Assembly (NCBI GenBank): GCA_033239125.1 | Contig: BSWB01000004.1 | Coordinates: 62,123,501-62,187,500, forward strand | Length of the DNA stretch: 64,000 nucleotides | Source: Fagopyrum homotropicum | Taxonomy: Eukaryota > Streptophyta > Magnoliopsida > Caryophyllales > Polygonaceae | Reading direction: 5' to 3' | Notes under the pieces: generated by a model | Told to the model about the DNA's origin: nothing | Seen by the model: the letters and a program-made list of their open reading frames with translations, nothing else | Databases searched by the model: none | Shown here: piece after piece, positions 11,648 to 22,684 of the stretch | How positions within the stretch are numbered: the first letter of the stretch is position 1 | How the letters are laid out: every line of letters starts with the position of its first letter | Translations under genes and position numbers: made by a program

Positions 11648-13330
11648 CTCTATAAGTTCTCAAAAGCTGAAAATGACAAATATTAGCAGCAACATAGACT
11701 CATAAGCAACAAGTACAATAAAAAAAGGGAAGAAAAGTGGGAAGCACAGGTCTTTCACTGAGCCACCAGCAAAGCATCACGGTTATAATTTCTAGGATAG
11801 AATTAGAAATTATGCAAAAACAAAATACCCTACAGTAGAAAGAAAAAGCAGAGCAACTCTCTGATTTACAAAGTAGCCAGGATAATTAGATAAACTTGAT
11901 AGGAAATGTTAAGAGTCCAAAGTTCAAGTCCATACTTTCATCTTATGATATTCCAAACTGAAACCCAATCGGCTATGATGTATCCAATATTGCAGAGTCT
12001 ACTCAAGTCAACCCACTTCCCTATGTTGCTTATTAATCACACTTCAAAAGTTGCAAAGAATAAACTGAAGATAAAATCCATTAATTATAAATACAAAAAC
12101 AATGAATCAACAATGGGTTAATACCTTATTCTTTATCAAGGTTACACCACACCAAGCCACCAACCCATTCGCAGAATAAACAAAATTAGAGGGGGGGAAA
12201 GGCAATTGCAGTTTTGTCCTTTCTTTTGCCCAACCCCACCTGATGCTTATTGGAAGAGTGCAGTGGAGAACATGAAACTCTACCCAAACGTCTTCCTCTT
12301 ATGTAAATCTCTAATAAAGGCTTAAAGCTGCGGTGAACCGTAATTCCACTTGAGAAGATATGACTCCTCGTCTCAAACTAAATTTGTTAAGTCGATCAGT
12401 ATGACCTTGTAAGGCAGTTCTTTTATAGACGCAGCATGCCACAGCCAAGCAAAAGCTTCAAAAAGGTCCAAGCCTTAAGCATAAAGACAAGTCCTAACTT
12501 TCTGCAATTCAACAACCTCTTGGTAATAGACTCCTAAGGCATTTGATATGTTGTTAAACGGTTCATGTTGGCAAGTCTCATTTGGCTCAATATCCCTAAA
12601 TTTACAAAACTGAAGCAAAATTGCAAGCATGTTAGGATCCCCCAGCAAAATAAAGAAGTCGATGGAAACATAGGAAGGAAACCATATCCTCTCTCTCTTT
12701 AATTATACTCCAAGGAAATAATTAAAATAAGGAACAGACAGAACATGGCCACCATGAATGATCCGATTTTCATTTAAATTATTCCTCATTCGATTACATC
12801 AACATCCATACGGAAAAAAAATGGGGGGAAACCTGGCCTAGAAACGAAAAGGATAATTAAACAGAGATGAAGAGAAAAAATGCAACCTGAACAAATGATC
12901 TATGCAAAATATTACAAGACATATGATCAAAAATCAAATGGATTCAGATAATTACTTAAGAGTGAATACGATTCTTTAATTTTCCTATCTCTTTAAACAC
13001 TTATGTCTGGTTGATGATCAAAAGTCATGAACCCTAAATCTGAAGCCAGAGAGAAAGAAAGCGAATACAATAAACAAATGATTTACCAAAACCTAGGGCA
13101 GAAAGACCTCGCCAGCCAATCCGCTCAGCTCTATCGCTTCTATCTCTATCTCTCACTGCTGGGAGCTTCTTCAACGCGCAGTGGTGTCCACGAAGAAGAA
13201 CAATTTGAGATGAGAAATGTTTGCTCGAAATTCAAGGTTTTTCAATATCCCCATTTTCATGGGAGCATAAAGGTTAAAAAATGCTTTCCTAGAAGGAAAA
13301 AAAAAAAAAAACGAAATAAAGAAAAATAGA
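11648..13330 (-). other. Putative 5' UTR with leader intron of the VTT gene
   Basis: On the minus strand, a TTTTCAG acceptor ends at 11667, 19 bases before the start codon. A donor G|GTAAAT lies at 13087/13086, after a purine- and CT-rich leader (about 13330-13088) ending in 'CCCTAGGTTTTG'. The intervening 1.4 kb has no coding potential on this strand and is AT-rich. This fits one non-coding first exon plus a leader intron, common in plant housekeeping genes. It is inference from splice signals only. The small plus-strand frames at 11906-12121 and 13027-13329 are therefore not called. Confidence 0.55.
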
Positions 13331-13401
13331 AAAAGGGGAAAGATAGTCGGCGTACAAGTTCCTCCCACCGAAGCTTTTGACTTGTTCTGTTACATTATAA
13401 A

Positions 13402-13462
13402 GGCCCATTCTGTTTCCCAGCTCGGCCTACTAATCATTCTCATCTCTAGCCCAACCGGCCCA
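13402..13462 (-). promoter_or_regulatory. Two TGGGCC (site II) promoter boxes
   Basis: GGCCCA on the plus strand (TGGGCC on the coding strand) occurs at 13402-13407 and 13457-13462, about 70-130 bases upstream of the inferred leader exon of the VTT gene. Paired site II boxes bound by TCP factors are typical of plant housekeeping promoters. Confidence 0.5.
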
Positions 13463-13728
13463 TTTGCAAAACACTTAGGGTTGTTCTATGATATGGTATA
13501 AGAGTATTTATATCACGTATCTGATATTTATGTTTGGTAATTGAGTACATAAATTCAAGGTGATATATCCACATATCAATACTTTACTTCCTTTTTTTTT
13601 TAATCAATTTTGGTATCTTTAGAATTTGACAGGTATCACGTTCTTTTCCTTTCACGTCTCCCTCTTTTGATATACTTCACCATCTTGTCAAACACAGGTA
13701 TCAGATATCTATCTCATACCCATATCTT

Positions 13729-13758
13729 GATATCGATACTGATACCGGTATCGATATC
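13729..13758. repeat. Nested palindromes in GATATC/GATACC words
   Basis: GATATCGATAC and GTATCGATATC form a perfect 11-base inverted repeat with an 8-base spacer. The inner GATACCGGTATC is itself a 12-base palindrome. The surrounding 13500-13790 is full of 'gatatc/ggtatc' words, probably a decayed small repeat element. Confidence 0.7.
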
Positions 13759-13762
13759 TAGT

Positions 13763-14610
13763 ATACTGATATTAGGATATGGAAAAGAAACAGACCCTTA
13801 CTTATTTAATAAGTGTTTGCATAATTTATTTGAATTAATTATTTACAGAATTTGTAGTTTTTAGAAATAATTTTCCATATCAATCTTATCTTAATTTATA
13901 TTTATTAATTATTTTATAAATTATTTTATTTTAATAGATATATTTATTAATTATTTTATAACTTATTTTATTTTAATAGATGTAATCTTATCTCATTTAT
14001 ATTCGTTCAATTGTATATAAACTTTTCAAATTAATAGAATAACGGGAATTATGACTCATATTCTTTACATTAAGCAATAAAACAAATATGAAATTGCGCC
14101 GGTGGATTAGTCGGTGTTGCTTTGCTTTCAAGCTTCGTCAACAACTTCCCTAACATCTTTCACACCCAACATCATGGCTAAAAGACACGTGAGTTGGTAC
14201 TGAAAAGCCATGTTCACCTGCAAAATGGAACAAGAAGATGGATATCGGAGTGAGGAGAAGCACGATGTCGAGCATTCTGCAAAAGAAAAAGGGACTATCA
14301 TTTTTTACGTTTCCACAATTATGGATGTATTTACTTCGTGTCGTGCATACTTAACCAGTATAACTCCTATTAAAAAACACAATAGTGCATGTAATAATAG
14401 ATATAATAGTGCATGGAATGGATGTAATCATGCATACAAATTGATGGAACAAGTGTTATCATGCACCTAAAAGTGCAATTCATAATCATGCTCAATTCAT
14501 AAAACGTGCAACTTTAAATTAAACGTGCAAATATATTAAGTTAAATATGTATCTTTATAGACAAGTCATCAAAGCATATGCACGAGTGAAAACCATGACC
14601 CTAAATGTGC
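13763..14610. other. AT-rich intergenic DNA
   Basis: No gene is recognised. The open frame at 14210-14470 (plus strand) resembles nothing known and lacks supporting signals. From about 14380 to 14530 'gtgcat' words recur, similar to the 22900-23300 stretch. Confidence 0.4.
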
Positions 14611-14734
14611 ATCTTCATAATTATTAATCAATTAGATACACAAATACACAATCGTGTTTAATTTATTAACATATCTTCATAATTATTAATCAATTAGATA
14701 CACAAATACACAATCGTGTTTAATTTATTAACAT
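14611..14734. repeat. Tandem duplication, 62-bp unit
   Basis: The 62-base unit beginning 'atcttcataattattaatca' occurs at 14611-14672 and 14673-14734 with no difference seen, which indicates a very recent duplication. Confidence 0.93.
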
Positions 14735-14895
14735 ATCGTATAAATAGTTTCTTTATATGTAAAATGTTGTATCAAAATAGATAATATTACCATAATCAAG
14801 GCTACAATAATAAATTGTGCAGTAACAATCCCCCTTATATAGCCTTATTTAGACATTAAATCTCAACCTTTTGTGTTTTAATCTAACGCTCCATA

Positions 14896-15906
14896 AAAAT
14901 TCCGGATGGTACCCTCGTGGTTTGGGGTATTCCGGATTTTGCCCACCAGTTTTTTCAAGTTCGGATGGTACCCTCAAGTTTATGTTGTTTTCCGGATTTT
15001 GCCCAAATTCATTACACTTTTTTAAATTCCATTAAAAATATACAAAAGAAAATAAACTAAAATTAAAAAACAACTTAAATAGAAAGAATAATTTATTAAT
15101 TTTAAAAATAAAGTAAAACAGTAACTTTTAAAAAAATATATATATTATATTAATTTAAAAATAAATTCGTTAGATAATTTTAAAAAATTAAAAAAAATCA
15201 GTGTTTTCTTTTATTTTAAAAATAAATAAATTGAGTTAGCATTTTTTAACAAAATCTAAAAAAATAAGTTTTATACTTTATTTCAAAAATAAATAAAATA
15301 AGGATTTTTTTAAAAAAATTTAAAAAATCACTGTTTTAATTTATTATTAAATTGAATAAATCAGTTTTCTAATATTTTTTATTTTTTAATATTACTTTAT
15401 TTTCTTTCTTTTAGTTTTGGGAAATAAATAAAATAGAAAAATTATTTATTTATTTTAATAATAAATTAAAACAGTGCTTTTTTTTATTATTTAAATAAGT
15501 CCTTATTTTATTTATTTTTTAAATAAAGTATAACAATTATATTTTTAGATTTTGTAAAAAATATGCTAATTCAATTATTTATTTTTAAAATAAATAAAAC
15601 ATTGATTTTTGAATTTTTTAAAATTTATCTAATTTATTTATTTTTAAATTAATATAATATATATTTTTATAAAAGTTACTGTTTTACTTTATTTTTAAAT
15701 TAAATAAATTATTATTTCTATTTTAAATTGTTTTTTAATTTTAGTTTATTTTCTTTTGTATGTTTTTAATGGAATTTAAAAAAGTGTAATGAATTTGGGC
15801 AAAATTCGGAAAACAACATAACTTGAGGGTACCATCCGAACTTGAAAAAACTGGTGGGCAAAATCCGGAATACCCCAAACCACGAGGGTACCATCCGGAA
15901 TTTCCC
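14896..15906. mobile_element. 1-kb foldback element with arms near 480 bp
   Basis: The left end reads AAATTCCGGATGGTACCCTC and the right end is its reverse complement. The inverted match continues through two repeats of the 'ccggattttgccca' type and then a very AT-rich stretch to the centre near 15400, so the whole element is one long imperfect palindrome. No coding capacity is present. The right tip extends to TTTCCC, giving GGGAAATTCC-like termini reminiscent of Mutator-type elements. I could not find a convincing target duplication. A transcript would fold into a long hairpin. Confidence 0.85.
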
Positions 15907-15949
15907 TTGTTTTTATTACTTATCGTAACACTTGTTCTTACTGAATCCC

Positions 15950-16150
15950 GACCCTATATATATATATATACATATAGATCCTGACTCATATGTAAACAGC
16001 TCTTATCGTGTGAACGTGTAAACACCGAATATATGTGAGTATACCGCCGAATATATGTGACTATACCTCCGAATATATAGATTCAGGTCCGGCGAATCTT
16101 CTTCCATTAATAACATGATTTATATATATGTGTGTGTATATATATACACA
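15950..16150. repeat. TA-bounded repeat with TATCGTGTRAA word
   Basis: A (TA)n run at about 15955-15970 is followed by 'cagctcttatcgtgtgaacg', related to the inverted-repeat element at 50013-50277. 'ccgaatatatgtga' words repeat twice, and at 16122-16154 there is a (TA)(TG)(TA)(CA) palindromic microsatellite. No gene is present. Confidence 0.55.
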
Positions 16151-16154
16151 CACG

Positions 16155-17685
16155 GAGAACATGATCGTTTATTTGTAGAAAGTATCTTTTTTTAATATGT
16201 TAGAAATTATATGGTTAAGTGACATGTTTGGTTTAAGGAGATCCCTAAAAATATTGATAAGAAGGATGAACTTGATATGATTCATTTTTCGGGAAGTTTA
16301 ATTATTGGTCTACAAAATTTACCTCGTAAAGCCATATCATAGTAATTCTCACAATTCCTAGAGGGATATCCAAATATTATTCTTCCTTAACATCCAATTA
16401 TTAGTTTATGACATATATTTGATGATGTATCACATCTAAAGTACCAACATAAGAAAACCATGATCCAATTCCTCCCCAAGTTTCTAAAGCCAAGAAGGGT
16501 TGGTCAAAGTGGCAACGATAAACTTAATTTGGAGGTAGTTTTGGAGACTATAAATCCATTTCTCCCTTCCATGCCCACTCATTTTATACCCTCTGAACTG
16601 TATCACAATATCAAATACGTCAAAGCAATTTACCTACATTGTGATCATTCGCAAAAAACATCAAAGTGATTTGATTGGATGCTTAGGATGTGTGTACTCA
16701 ACATTGATCAACCATGAAAACTTACTTGTCTCTGAAGTTTTCGTGCTGCATATGGAGGTGCACATCCCAAATTATTCGTAGAAGATGTTGTGGAAGAAGA
16801 ACTTCTAAAAGAAGGGAAAGAAAACCTCGAGAATACGGAATGAATGATTGGGATTGGAGAACAATTCAACTTAGTAGTTAGTACAAATTAAACAAGAAAC
16901 TGCATGTAGATGACCACAATTAAAATATACTATACTATAGACAACTAATTGGCACTGAGATGGAAATGAGCAGAAGGAAAGACGTGAAGGGGCACCTTCA
17001 TCCTACGAACATAGAAGTAATCATATTGTAAAAAGCACCGGCGAGGATGCATCATCTTGACAGGATGGATCTTTTCCAAGAGGACAAAAGCAGTTTAATT
17101 TGAAGAACAAACACAAGAGATAAGAGAAAAAGAATCAAGAAATTGAGGTGAGATAGTAGTTTGGAAAACAACTTTTTCTTTGGAAGTACTTCAAAATGGA
17201 AGAAAGACAGACAAAGCACAAATTTTTATTACCTGAAAACCAGCAAAATATATGAAGGACTTATCAGAAAAGCGGAACCTAAAGACTCGAAATCTTGTTG
17301 TAATAGGTATATCAAAAAAGAATGGCAAAATTGGCAAACTAAGCCTTTTAAGAAAATCAATTGAAAAAGAAGACCCATAGTATTTGGGATTGGTATTTTG
17401 ACCTCTATAAAATAGAGTAGAGAAAATATAGTACAAAAAAGGGCAAAGTTTGACAGCACATCGGATGTGACATGTTGTACTATCTCACATGTCACATAAA
17501 TTAAAAAAAAATGAATTTTCAACATCCTTACTTTCTCACATATTACCCAAAAATCCGCTTACCCAAATAATGTCACAATCATACCCAAAAATAAATTAAT
17601 CAAAGTACATAAACATACTCGAAAACAACATACCCAAAAAATCAAATATCAAAATAAAACCATATCCATAAATTGGATAATATTT
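16155..17685. other. Intergenic DNA, nothing recognised
   Basis: Short open frames at 16460-16669 and 17161-17525 on both strands show no domain, no codon regularity and no splice support. I see no gene or clear repeat here. Confidence 0.4.
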
Positions 17686-17689
17686 TATA

Positions 17690-18130
17690 TTTATACCCAA
17701 TATAAACATCACTTAATACAAAAACCATACCCAATTTAAATTTCTCATACCCAAAATTTTCAAAACTCGATATTGTACACAAACATCAATATCAAATGAC
17801 ATTTGATCATTACCCAAAATCCGCTTGACATTTGATCATTATAACACAATTTGGGTAACCATAAAACATACCCACGATATCATTTTAAATATACTTAATA
17901 ATAAGAAATATACTACAAAGCCAATAAACGTATAAAAGCATACCCAATTTGAATTTGTCATAACCAAATTTTACACAAATCGATATTGTACACAAACATC
18001 AATTCCAAATGACATTTGGTCATTGTAACACAGTTTGGGTAACCATAAAACATACCCAAAAATATCACTTTAAGCATAATCAACAATAAGATACATACCA
18101 CAAAAACAATAAACATATATCCAATAATTA
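17690..18130. repeat. Diverged tandem repeat, about 213-bp period, TACCCA-rich
   Basis: 'cgatattgtacacaaacatc' occurs at about 17768 and 17981, 'ggtaaccataaaacataccca' at about 17855 and 18039, and 'catacccaattt' at about 17740 and 17940. Copies differ by several percent. TACCCA words are frequent from 17540 to 18060 but do not form a true telomere-type array. Confidence 0.75.
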
Positions 18131-18667
18131 GAAAAATACTACAATTCATATTTGGGTAATGAAAACAATGTCACCCAAAAAAATTAAAAATTCATGAACT
18201 TGAAAATTTCATCAAACTAGCTACGTTAACCAAAAATAAAAAGTAAACATGTAAAAAAGATATTTAAACCAAAAATAAACATCTAATCACCATGATTTCA
18301 ATTAGAGAAATTATTTCCCCTATTTTCTAATTTTCATACCTAATTTTCTTCCTTTTGTATAGAGGCCTAGTTTGCAAAAGAAAATTTTAAAGGGCCCTAT
18401 TTTCCTAATTAATTCAAAAAAAATGGCACAAATGATGCAAATATCATGTCATGTGGTCCTCGTGTAAGCAAGTTAAACTCAATTGTATGAACCATAACCC
18501 CTCTTCTTTTTACATCTTTTGCTTAAAAGCAGAACTTGTCAGTTGAGTCAATTTGCTACTTAGTCCTTGTGGAATTTGACACCTTAATTGCTAAATCGTG
18601 TATTACAACGGCAAACTTGTGCACTTGTGGGTGTTTTGCGGACATATCATGACCACATCAAGCTTTT

Positions 18668-19620
18668 TGACGCCGTTGTCGGGGACTATTATTTAGTTAA
18701 ATTATCTTTTATTTACTTGTTTGCTTTAATATTTTTGTTACTATTGATACTCTCTTGTGAGATTGATGTGTTTGTAGGTTCTGCTACTTTTATGCCAAGA
18801 AGAAAAAGTTGAGTTTAGCACCTTTCAATCTTGAGCACGAAAGAACTCTTGTTAAGAGTAGAATGTTGCAAAAAGGAAGAAAAACACAAACAATGGAGGA
18901 TAGAGAATAAGAGATGAATTAACTTATTACCCAAGCAAAAGAGAGAAGCTATGCAACGCCAAAGGATAATAGAGTTAGAAGCAAGGTTGCTATCACGATA
19001 GGAAGTTGAGCCCATTTTGGTAAATGGAAACAGATACGGGGTTGAAGAAGCCTTTGCCCTACCGGTGTCCCATGAGCGAATTTCAAGATTCTTCTTCCTC
19101 CTAGGATATTTGGTGAGTGGATGGATCCATCCCTTCACATAGCACAATCCAGAGTGGTACGGTGTTTGGAGGCTAGATACCACACAACTTCGAGCTCAAG
19201 CCTTCCCTCATTTATATAATTAGACAAAACCCGGAGTGGTACGGTGTTTGGATACCAAATACCACACAACTTCGAGCTCAAGCCACCCGGAGTGGGACAT
19301 TCTATTTCCACATGTGAACTATATCTACAATGGAATGATGACCAACAAGTTGAAGAGAATGGAGCAGAAAAACCCCCTTGTAAGCCTACAATCCTCATCT
19401 TCAAAATGCACATGCACCACAAAGACCTAGCTTTCCCCAAATTAACTCCCAAGGCCTAAGTTATAATCCTCCACAAGCATATGTTCCCCACAACAAAGAC
19501 AAACACCACTCATGCTCAACCTTGAGAAAATGATGGAGAAACTCATGAAGGAAATGCAATCACTATCTAGAGGACAAAATATGTCAAACCGCTAGATTAA
19601 GAGCTACATGAGTTGGAAAT
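18668..19620 (+). pseudogene. Decayed gypsy leader and gag (tRNA-Asp primer site)
   Basis: At 18668-18685 the sequence TGACGCCGTTGTCGGGGA differs at two positions from the tRNA-Asp primer-binding site of element B, both changes of the C-to-T/G-to-A kind expected from methylated-cytosine decay. About 108 bases later 'ATGCCAAGAAGAAAAAG' starts a short basic peptide, as Athila/Tat gag does, but it stops after six codons. The rest to about 19620 reads as a broken gag-like region without a continuous frame. It includes an internal duplication at 19151-19300. The upstream LTR is not delimited. Confidence 0.55.
19151..19300. repeat. Tandem duplication, about 82-bp period
   Basis: The block 'gagtggtacggtgtttgga' followed by 'taccacacaacttcgagctc' occurs at about 19151 and again at about 19233, with a partial third start ('ccggagtggg') at 19289. 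Confidence 0.85.
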
Positions 19621-19854
19621 CACGGTCTTTGCTTGTCTAAGTTAAATGCTATTTTAAATGGTTACATGAAATTATCATATATCAAATAAAATATGAATTC
19701 AAACTCCATAAATGCATTTGTATATATATGCGTCAATATCTTATTTCATTATAGTGGGGATCCTTATTTCCTTAGAACGCTTCCATTTCATATTGTCTAC
19801 AATCAATATTTCTTCTACCTTATTGTTTTGATTTTCACGTAAAATAATTAATTA

Positions 19855-20090
19855 TTAGTATTATTCATTTGAGACACAATCCTTGTGATCTGATACTTGA
19901 TTATACTACATCCGATCTCGTATCCTTGTGGTGAGGTTGTTGTTACTTTTCGATAAAACTTCCACAATTGCCAACCTCCTGAACCGACTAACAACAATAG
20001 AACCGGGATTGAACCCTGGACCACCCCCGTGACCGCCTTGTGAACCGGTGTCCATGCATGAGCCGACAGGCCCACATGTGGTTACTTGTG
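19855..20090 (-). mobile_element. Possible SINE relic (tRNA-like B box)
   Basis: On the minus strand GGTTCAATCCC, a match to the RNA polymerase III B box, lies about 65 bases inside a segment beginning near 20085. It is preceded by 'ggcctgtcggctcatgcatgg', a weak A-box position, and the body then runs about 150 bases to an AT-rich end. The order fits a tRNA-derived SINE. No clear target duplication or poly-A/T tail was found. Confidence 0.35.
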
Positions 20091-20094
20091 TGAC

Positions 20095-21110
20095 TTTGCC
20101 TTCTTTTAGGGATAAAAATATAATTTCTTATGTGTCAAAAGGTGAATTCAATCTCCATAAATACATTTGTCCACCATTGGAAAGAAATAACTTGTGATTT
20201 TGGTTCTATTTTAGGCATAGGACTCTCATTTTTTGCTAGAGGAAGCTAGCAAAAACACTTAGTTATAAATCTTCTATTAGTTTTTAGATCAAACATCCTA
20301 CTTTTGCAAGAACACCTTTGTGAGTTATATTTTTTTTTATTTTTCTTGTTGAATATTGCATGTTATTTGTTTTCAAGTTTATTTTACCTTTCAAGTTATT
20401 TAAATATGATGCATGTTTTAGAATTCCTTGTAACCTTTACTATGAGTAGCTAAATCCCTCAAATTTAGGGATTTGGGGGTGAAAGCCTCTCATTTTTTTG
20501 TTGATTTGCAATGAAATATCGCTAAATTGTTGAATCTCTTGTAAACGAAATGGTAAAATGGTGTGTCATCTCCCTTATAGGGCATATGAATGAACGTAAC
20601 TTTAGTAGATTTTCTTTTTAAGATAGTCTACATCTTCCGTTTTATGTTTTATAGGGCATATGAGGTTATGTGAGTTGGAATGGCAAAAGTGACGAAGTCT
20701 TTGATCATATCCCCACCTTTGAATATTTGTATATTGCATTGTTAAGATGGTAGGAAGAGGATTATGTGGATAACATGAAAACAATTAAATTTCCCTTCTT
20801 GTGTAATCCATACTTAGGAGTGCGTCTATACAATGAGGTGAACATTGGCAAGACCTCTCGGTCCTCTCATTTAGTGGAAAAACACCTTCTATGTGCTTGA
20901 ATTCAAAATGTCTTATAGCTGAATATTACTTTGTGATAATAAGACCGTTTTATCTGACTAACTCGTTCACCTTAGGTGAACGAGAATATAAGATGAAACA
21001 CCATGATTGTGCGTGATTATTTTCAACATCGTCGTGCTTCTTTTACAGTCTTTAAGCATATATCAACCTTGGTTTGGTGTTATTAATTCCTAGACTTTTA
21101 GTTAGGGGTG
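20095..21110. other. Intergenic DNA, nothing recognised
   Basis: No gene, LTR or inverted-repeat structure was seen. 'atagggcatatga' occurs twice (about 20578 and 20653). Confidence 0.4.
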
Positions 21111-21111
21111 G

Positions 21112-21262
21112 ACACATAACTCGTCAATCCCGGTCCCATCCCGATCTCGGCGGAATTTCACTAAAAATTAGAAATCCTGAACCCGTCCCGCCAAAAACTA
21201 TCCGGGGCCGGGACGTGCGAAATATGAGCCTTAACTTCTTCACTCGCTAGACCCGTCTCGTC
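21112..21262. mobile_element. Possible hAT-type non-autonomous fragment
   Basis: The stretch opens with 'aggggtggacac' and is rich in 'cccgtcccg/ccggggccggg' words, the composition seen at the ends and inside plant hAT non-autonomous elements. The opposite terminal repeat and an 8-base duplication were not found. Confidence 0.3.
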
Positions 21263-21379
21263 AGATATATAATAAAGTTTTTAGTTAAAAAAATAAATAT
21301 AAATAAAATCCTTAAGCATTAACAATATATTTATATAGTTATTATATAATTATACTTATATATTAGAAAAATAAACAAA

Positions 21380-21999
21380 TTGACTAATTGTCCAAATTCA
21401 TTTAGACACATTAGACAAATCAATGGGCAAGCAGGATTAGGGTAATCTTGATTCTTGATTCTTGTGTAGGTTAGGGTAATGTATGATTTATATTTATTTT
21501 GATTATCTTTCTCAGTTACAAAAAAGAAAAGAAGACACAGGAGGAGGTGCGAGAATGTGATGCATACTCACAAATTTAATGCGGTGGGTATATCTCCATT
21601 TTTGATTATTTAATAATCTGATTCATAGACTTGTGTTTTTGTAATTTACAGAAAACGCTAGTATGCCTGTCTGTTCTCACTACCTTTTTTCCTTGTTAAT
21701 TCTCTTAATTTAAATTGGGATGATTACTTTTGACTAATGCATACAGAATTACATTGGAATTCCTCAAAGACGGAGAACACATACTTGAGAAGTCAAGTCT
21801 GTCACCAAGAAACTCAAAATTGGTAGGTTCATCAATTCTTACTTTTCACAACAGCATCTTTTTAACGTGGAAAAATGTTCCATATCGAAGATCAAACATT
21901 TATGGGTTCAATCCAAATATAGACTCCGTAGTAGAAACGATAATTTCTAACCTACTAAACACGAAAAAGCCATCTAGAAACAATGAGCCTATAAATTAA
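21380..21999 (+). promoter_or_regulatory. PR-1 promoter: TATA box and W-box cores
   Basis: TATAAATTAA at 21990-21999 lies about 49 bases before the PR-1 start codon, giving a short leader near 20 bases. Two TTGACT sites, the core bound by WRKY factors, lie at 21380-21385 and 21730-21735. W boxes are expected upstream of salicylate-responsive PR-1 genes, but two isolated cores are weak evidence. The frame at 21730-21999 between them has no known similarity and is not called. Confidence 0.55.
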
Positions 22000-22038
22000 T
22001 TGCATTGCATTCCCCTAATCCCACGAAACACAATCAAC

Positions 22039-22533
22039 ATGGAAAAGCACGCCTTCCCCCTCGTCTATCTAATCATCTTGATGACCGCTGTGCTATCAAC
22101 ACCAAGCAACGCCGAGAACACCACCCAGCAGTTCCTGGACGTGCACAACACGGCACGTGCAGCGGTGAGCGTGGCGCCGCTCCAGTGGAACCAGACACTG
22201 GCTGCCTTCGCCTCGGCCTTCGCGGACAAGGTCAAACTGCACTGCGACAACAGCCTCCGCTCCCACGGGCCTTACGGCGAGAACATCGCCTCCGGGTACG
22301 ACGCTTTCACGGTCGACGGAGCGGTCAACGTGTGGGTGGGCCAGAAGGCTTACTACGACCACGGAGCCAACACCTGCGGACTCGGCTCAGACGGGTGTAA
22401 GGCGTATACTCAAGTGGTGTGGAGGAACACTGCTAGAGTTGGGTGTGCTAATATCGTGTGCGGAGCTGGATGGCCCTTTGTCGTCTGTGAGTATGATCCT
22501 CCGGGGAATGTCGCCGGCGAGAAGCCTTATTGA
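22039..22533 (+). CDS. PR1: Pathogenesis-related protein 1 (CAP superfamily), intronless
   Basis: The 164-residue preprotein starts at the ATG at 22039; an upstream in-frame ATG at 22000 would spoil the signal peptide and falls at the TATA box. Residues 1-25 form a signal peptide likely cut after SNA, so the mature protein is secreted to the apoplast. The CAP domain fills the rest: HNTARAAV, LQWNQTLAAFA, GPYGENIASGY, AVNVWV, YTQVVWRNTARVGCA, and a C-terminal CEYDPPGNVAGEKPY. Six cysteines match the three family disulfides. Two N-glycosylation sequons (NTT, NQT) are near the mature N-terminus. The last 11 residues fit the CAPE defence-peptide pattern. The usual His before YTQ is Ala here, so one CAP-cavity metal ligand is missing. 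Plant PR-1 proteins bind sterols and mark salicylate defence; function here is by family. Confidence 0.96.
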   Translation: MEKHAFPLVYLIILMTAVLSTPSNAENTTQQFLDVHNTARAAVSVAPLQWNQTLAAFASAFADKVKLHCDNSLRSHGPYGENIASGYDAFTVDGAVNVWVGQKAYYDHGANTCGLGSDGCKAYTQVVWRNTARVGCANIVCGAGWPFVVCEYDPPGNVAGEKPY

Positions 22534-22539
22534 TTCATT

Positions 22540-22680
22540 CCATATATAACTTTATTGGAATAATAATATTGAATGGAGATTTAATGCTTCATATCTTAAC
22601 TTTTTGTTTCCCATATATGTAATATGACTTTTTCTTCTCACCAAAACTAAAATAAAATATCACATTTTCTTATACTTAAT
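22540..22680 (+). terminator. PR-1 3' UTR and poly-A signal region
   Basis: After the TGA at 22531 an AT-rich 3' UTR follows, with AATAATA at about 22559 and AATAAAAT at about 22650 as candidate polyadenylation signals. Confidence 0.5.
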
Positions 22681-22684
22681 ATAT

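Noticed and set aside
14210..14470. 86-residue plus-strand frame near 14.3 kb as a small host gene
   Set aside because: No similarity, no splice or promoter support, and its 3' half consists of repeated 'agtgcatg' words.
22005..22400. 131-residue Arg/His-rich frame and antisense frames over PR-1
   Set aside because: Shadows of the GC-rich half of the PR-1 gene; only the PR-1 frame has a signal peptide and family motifs.
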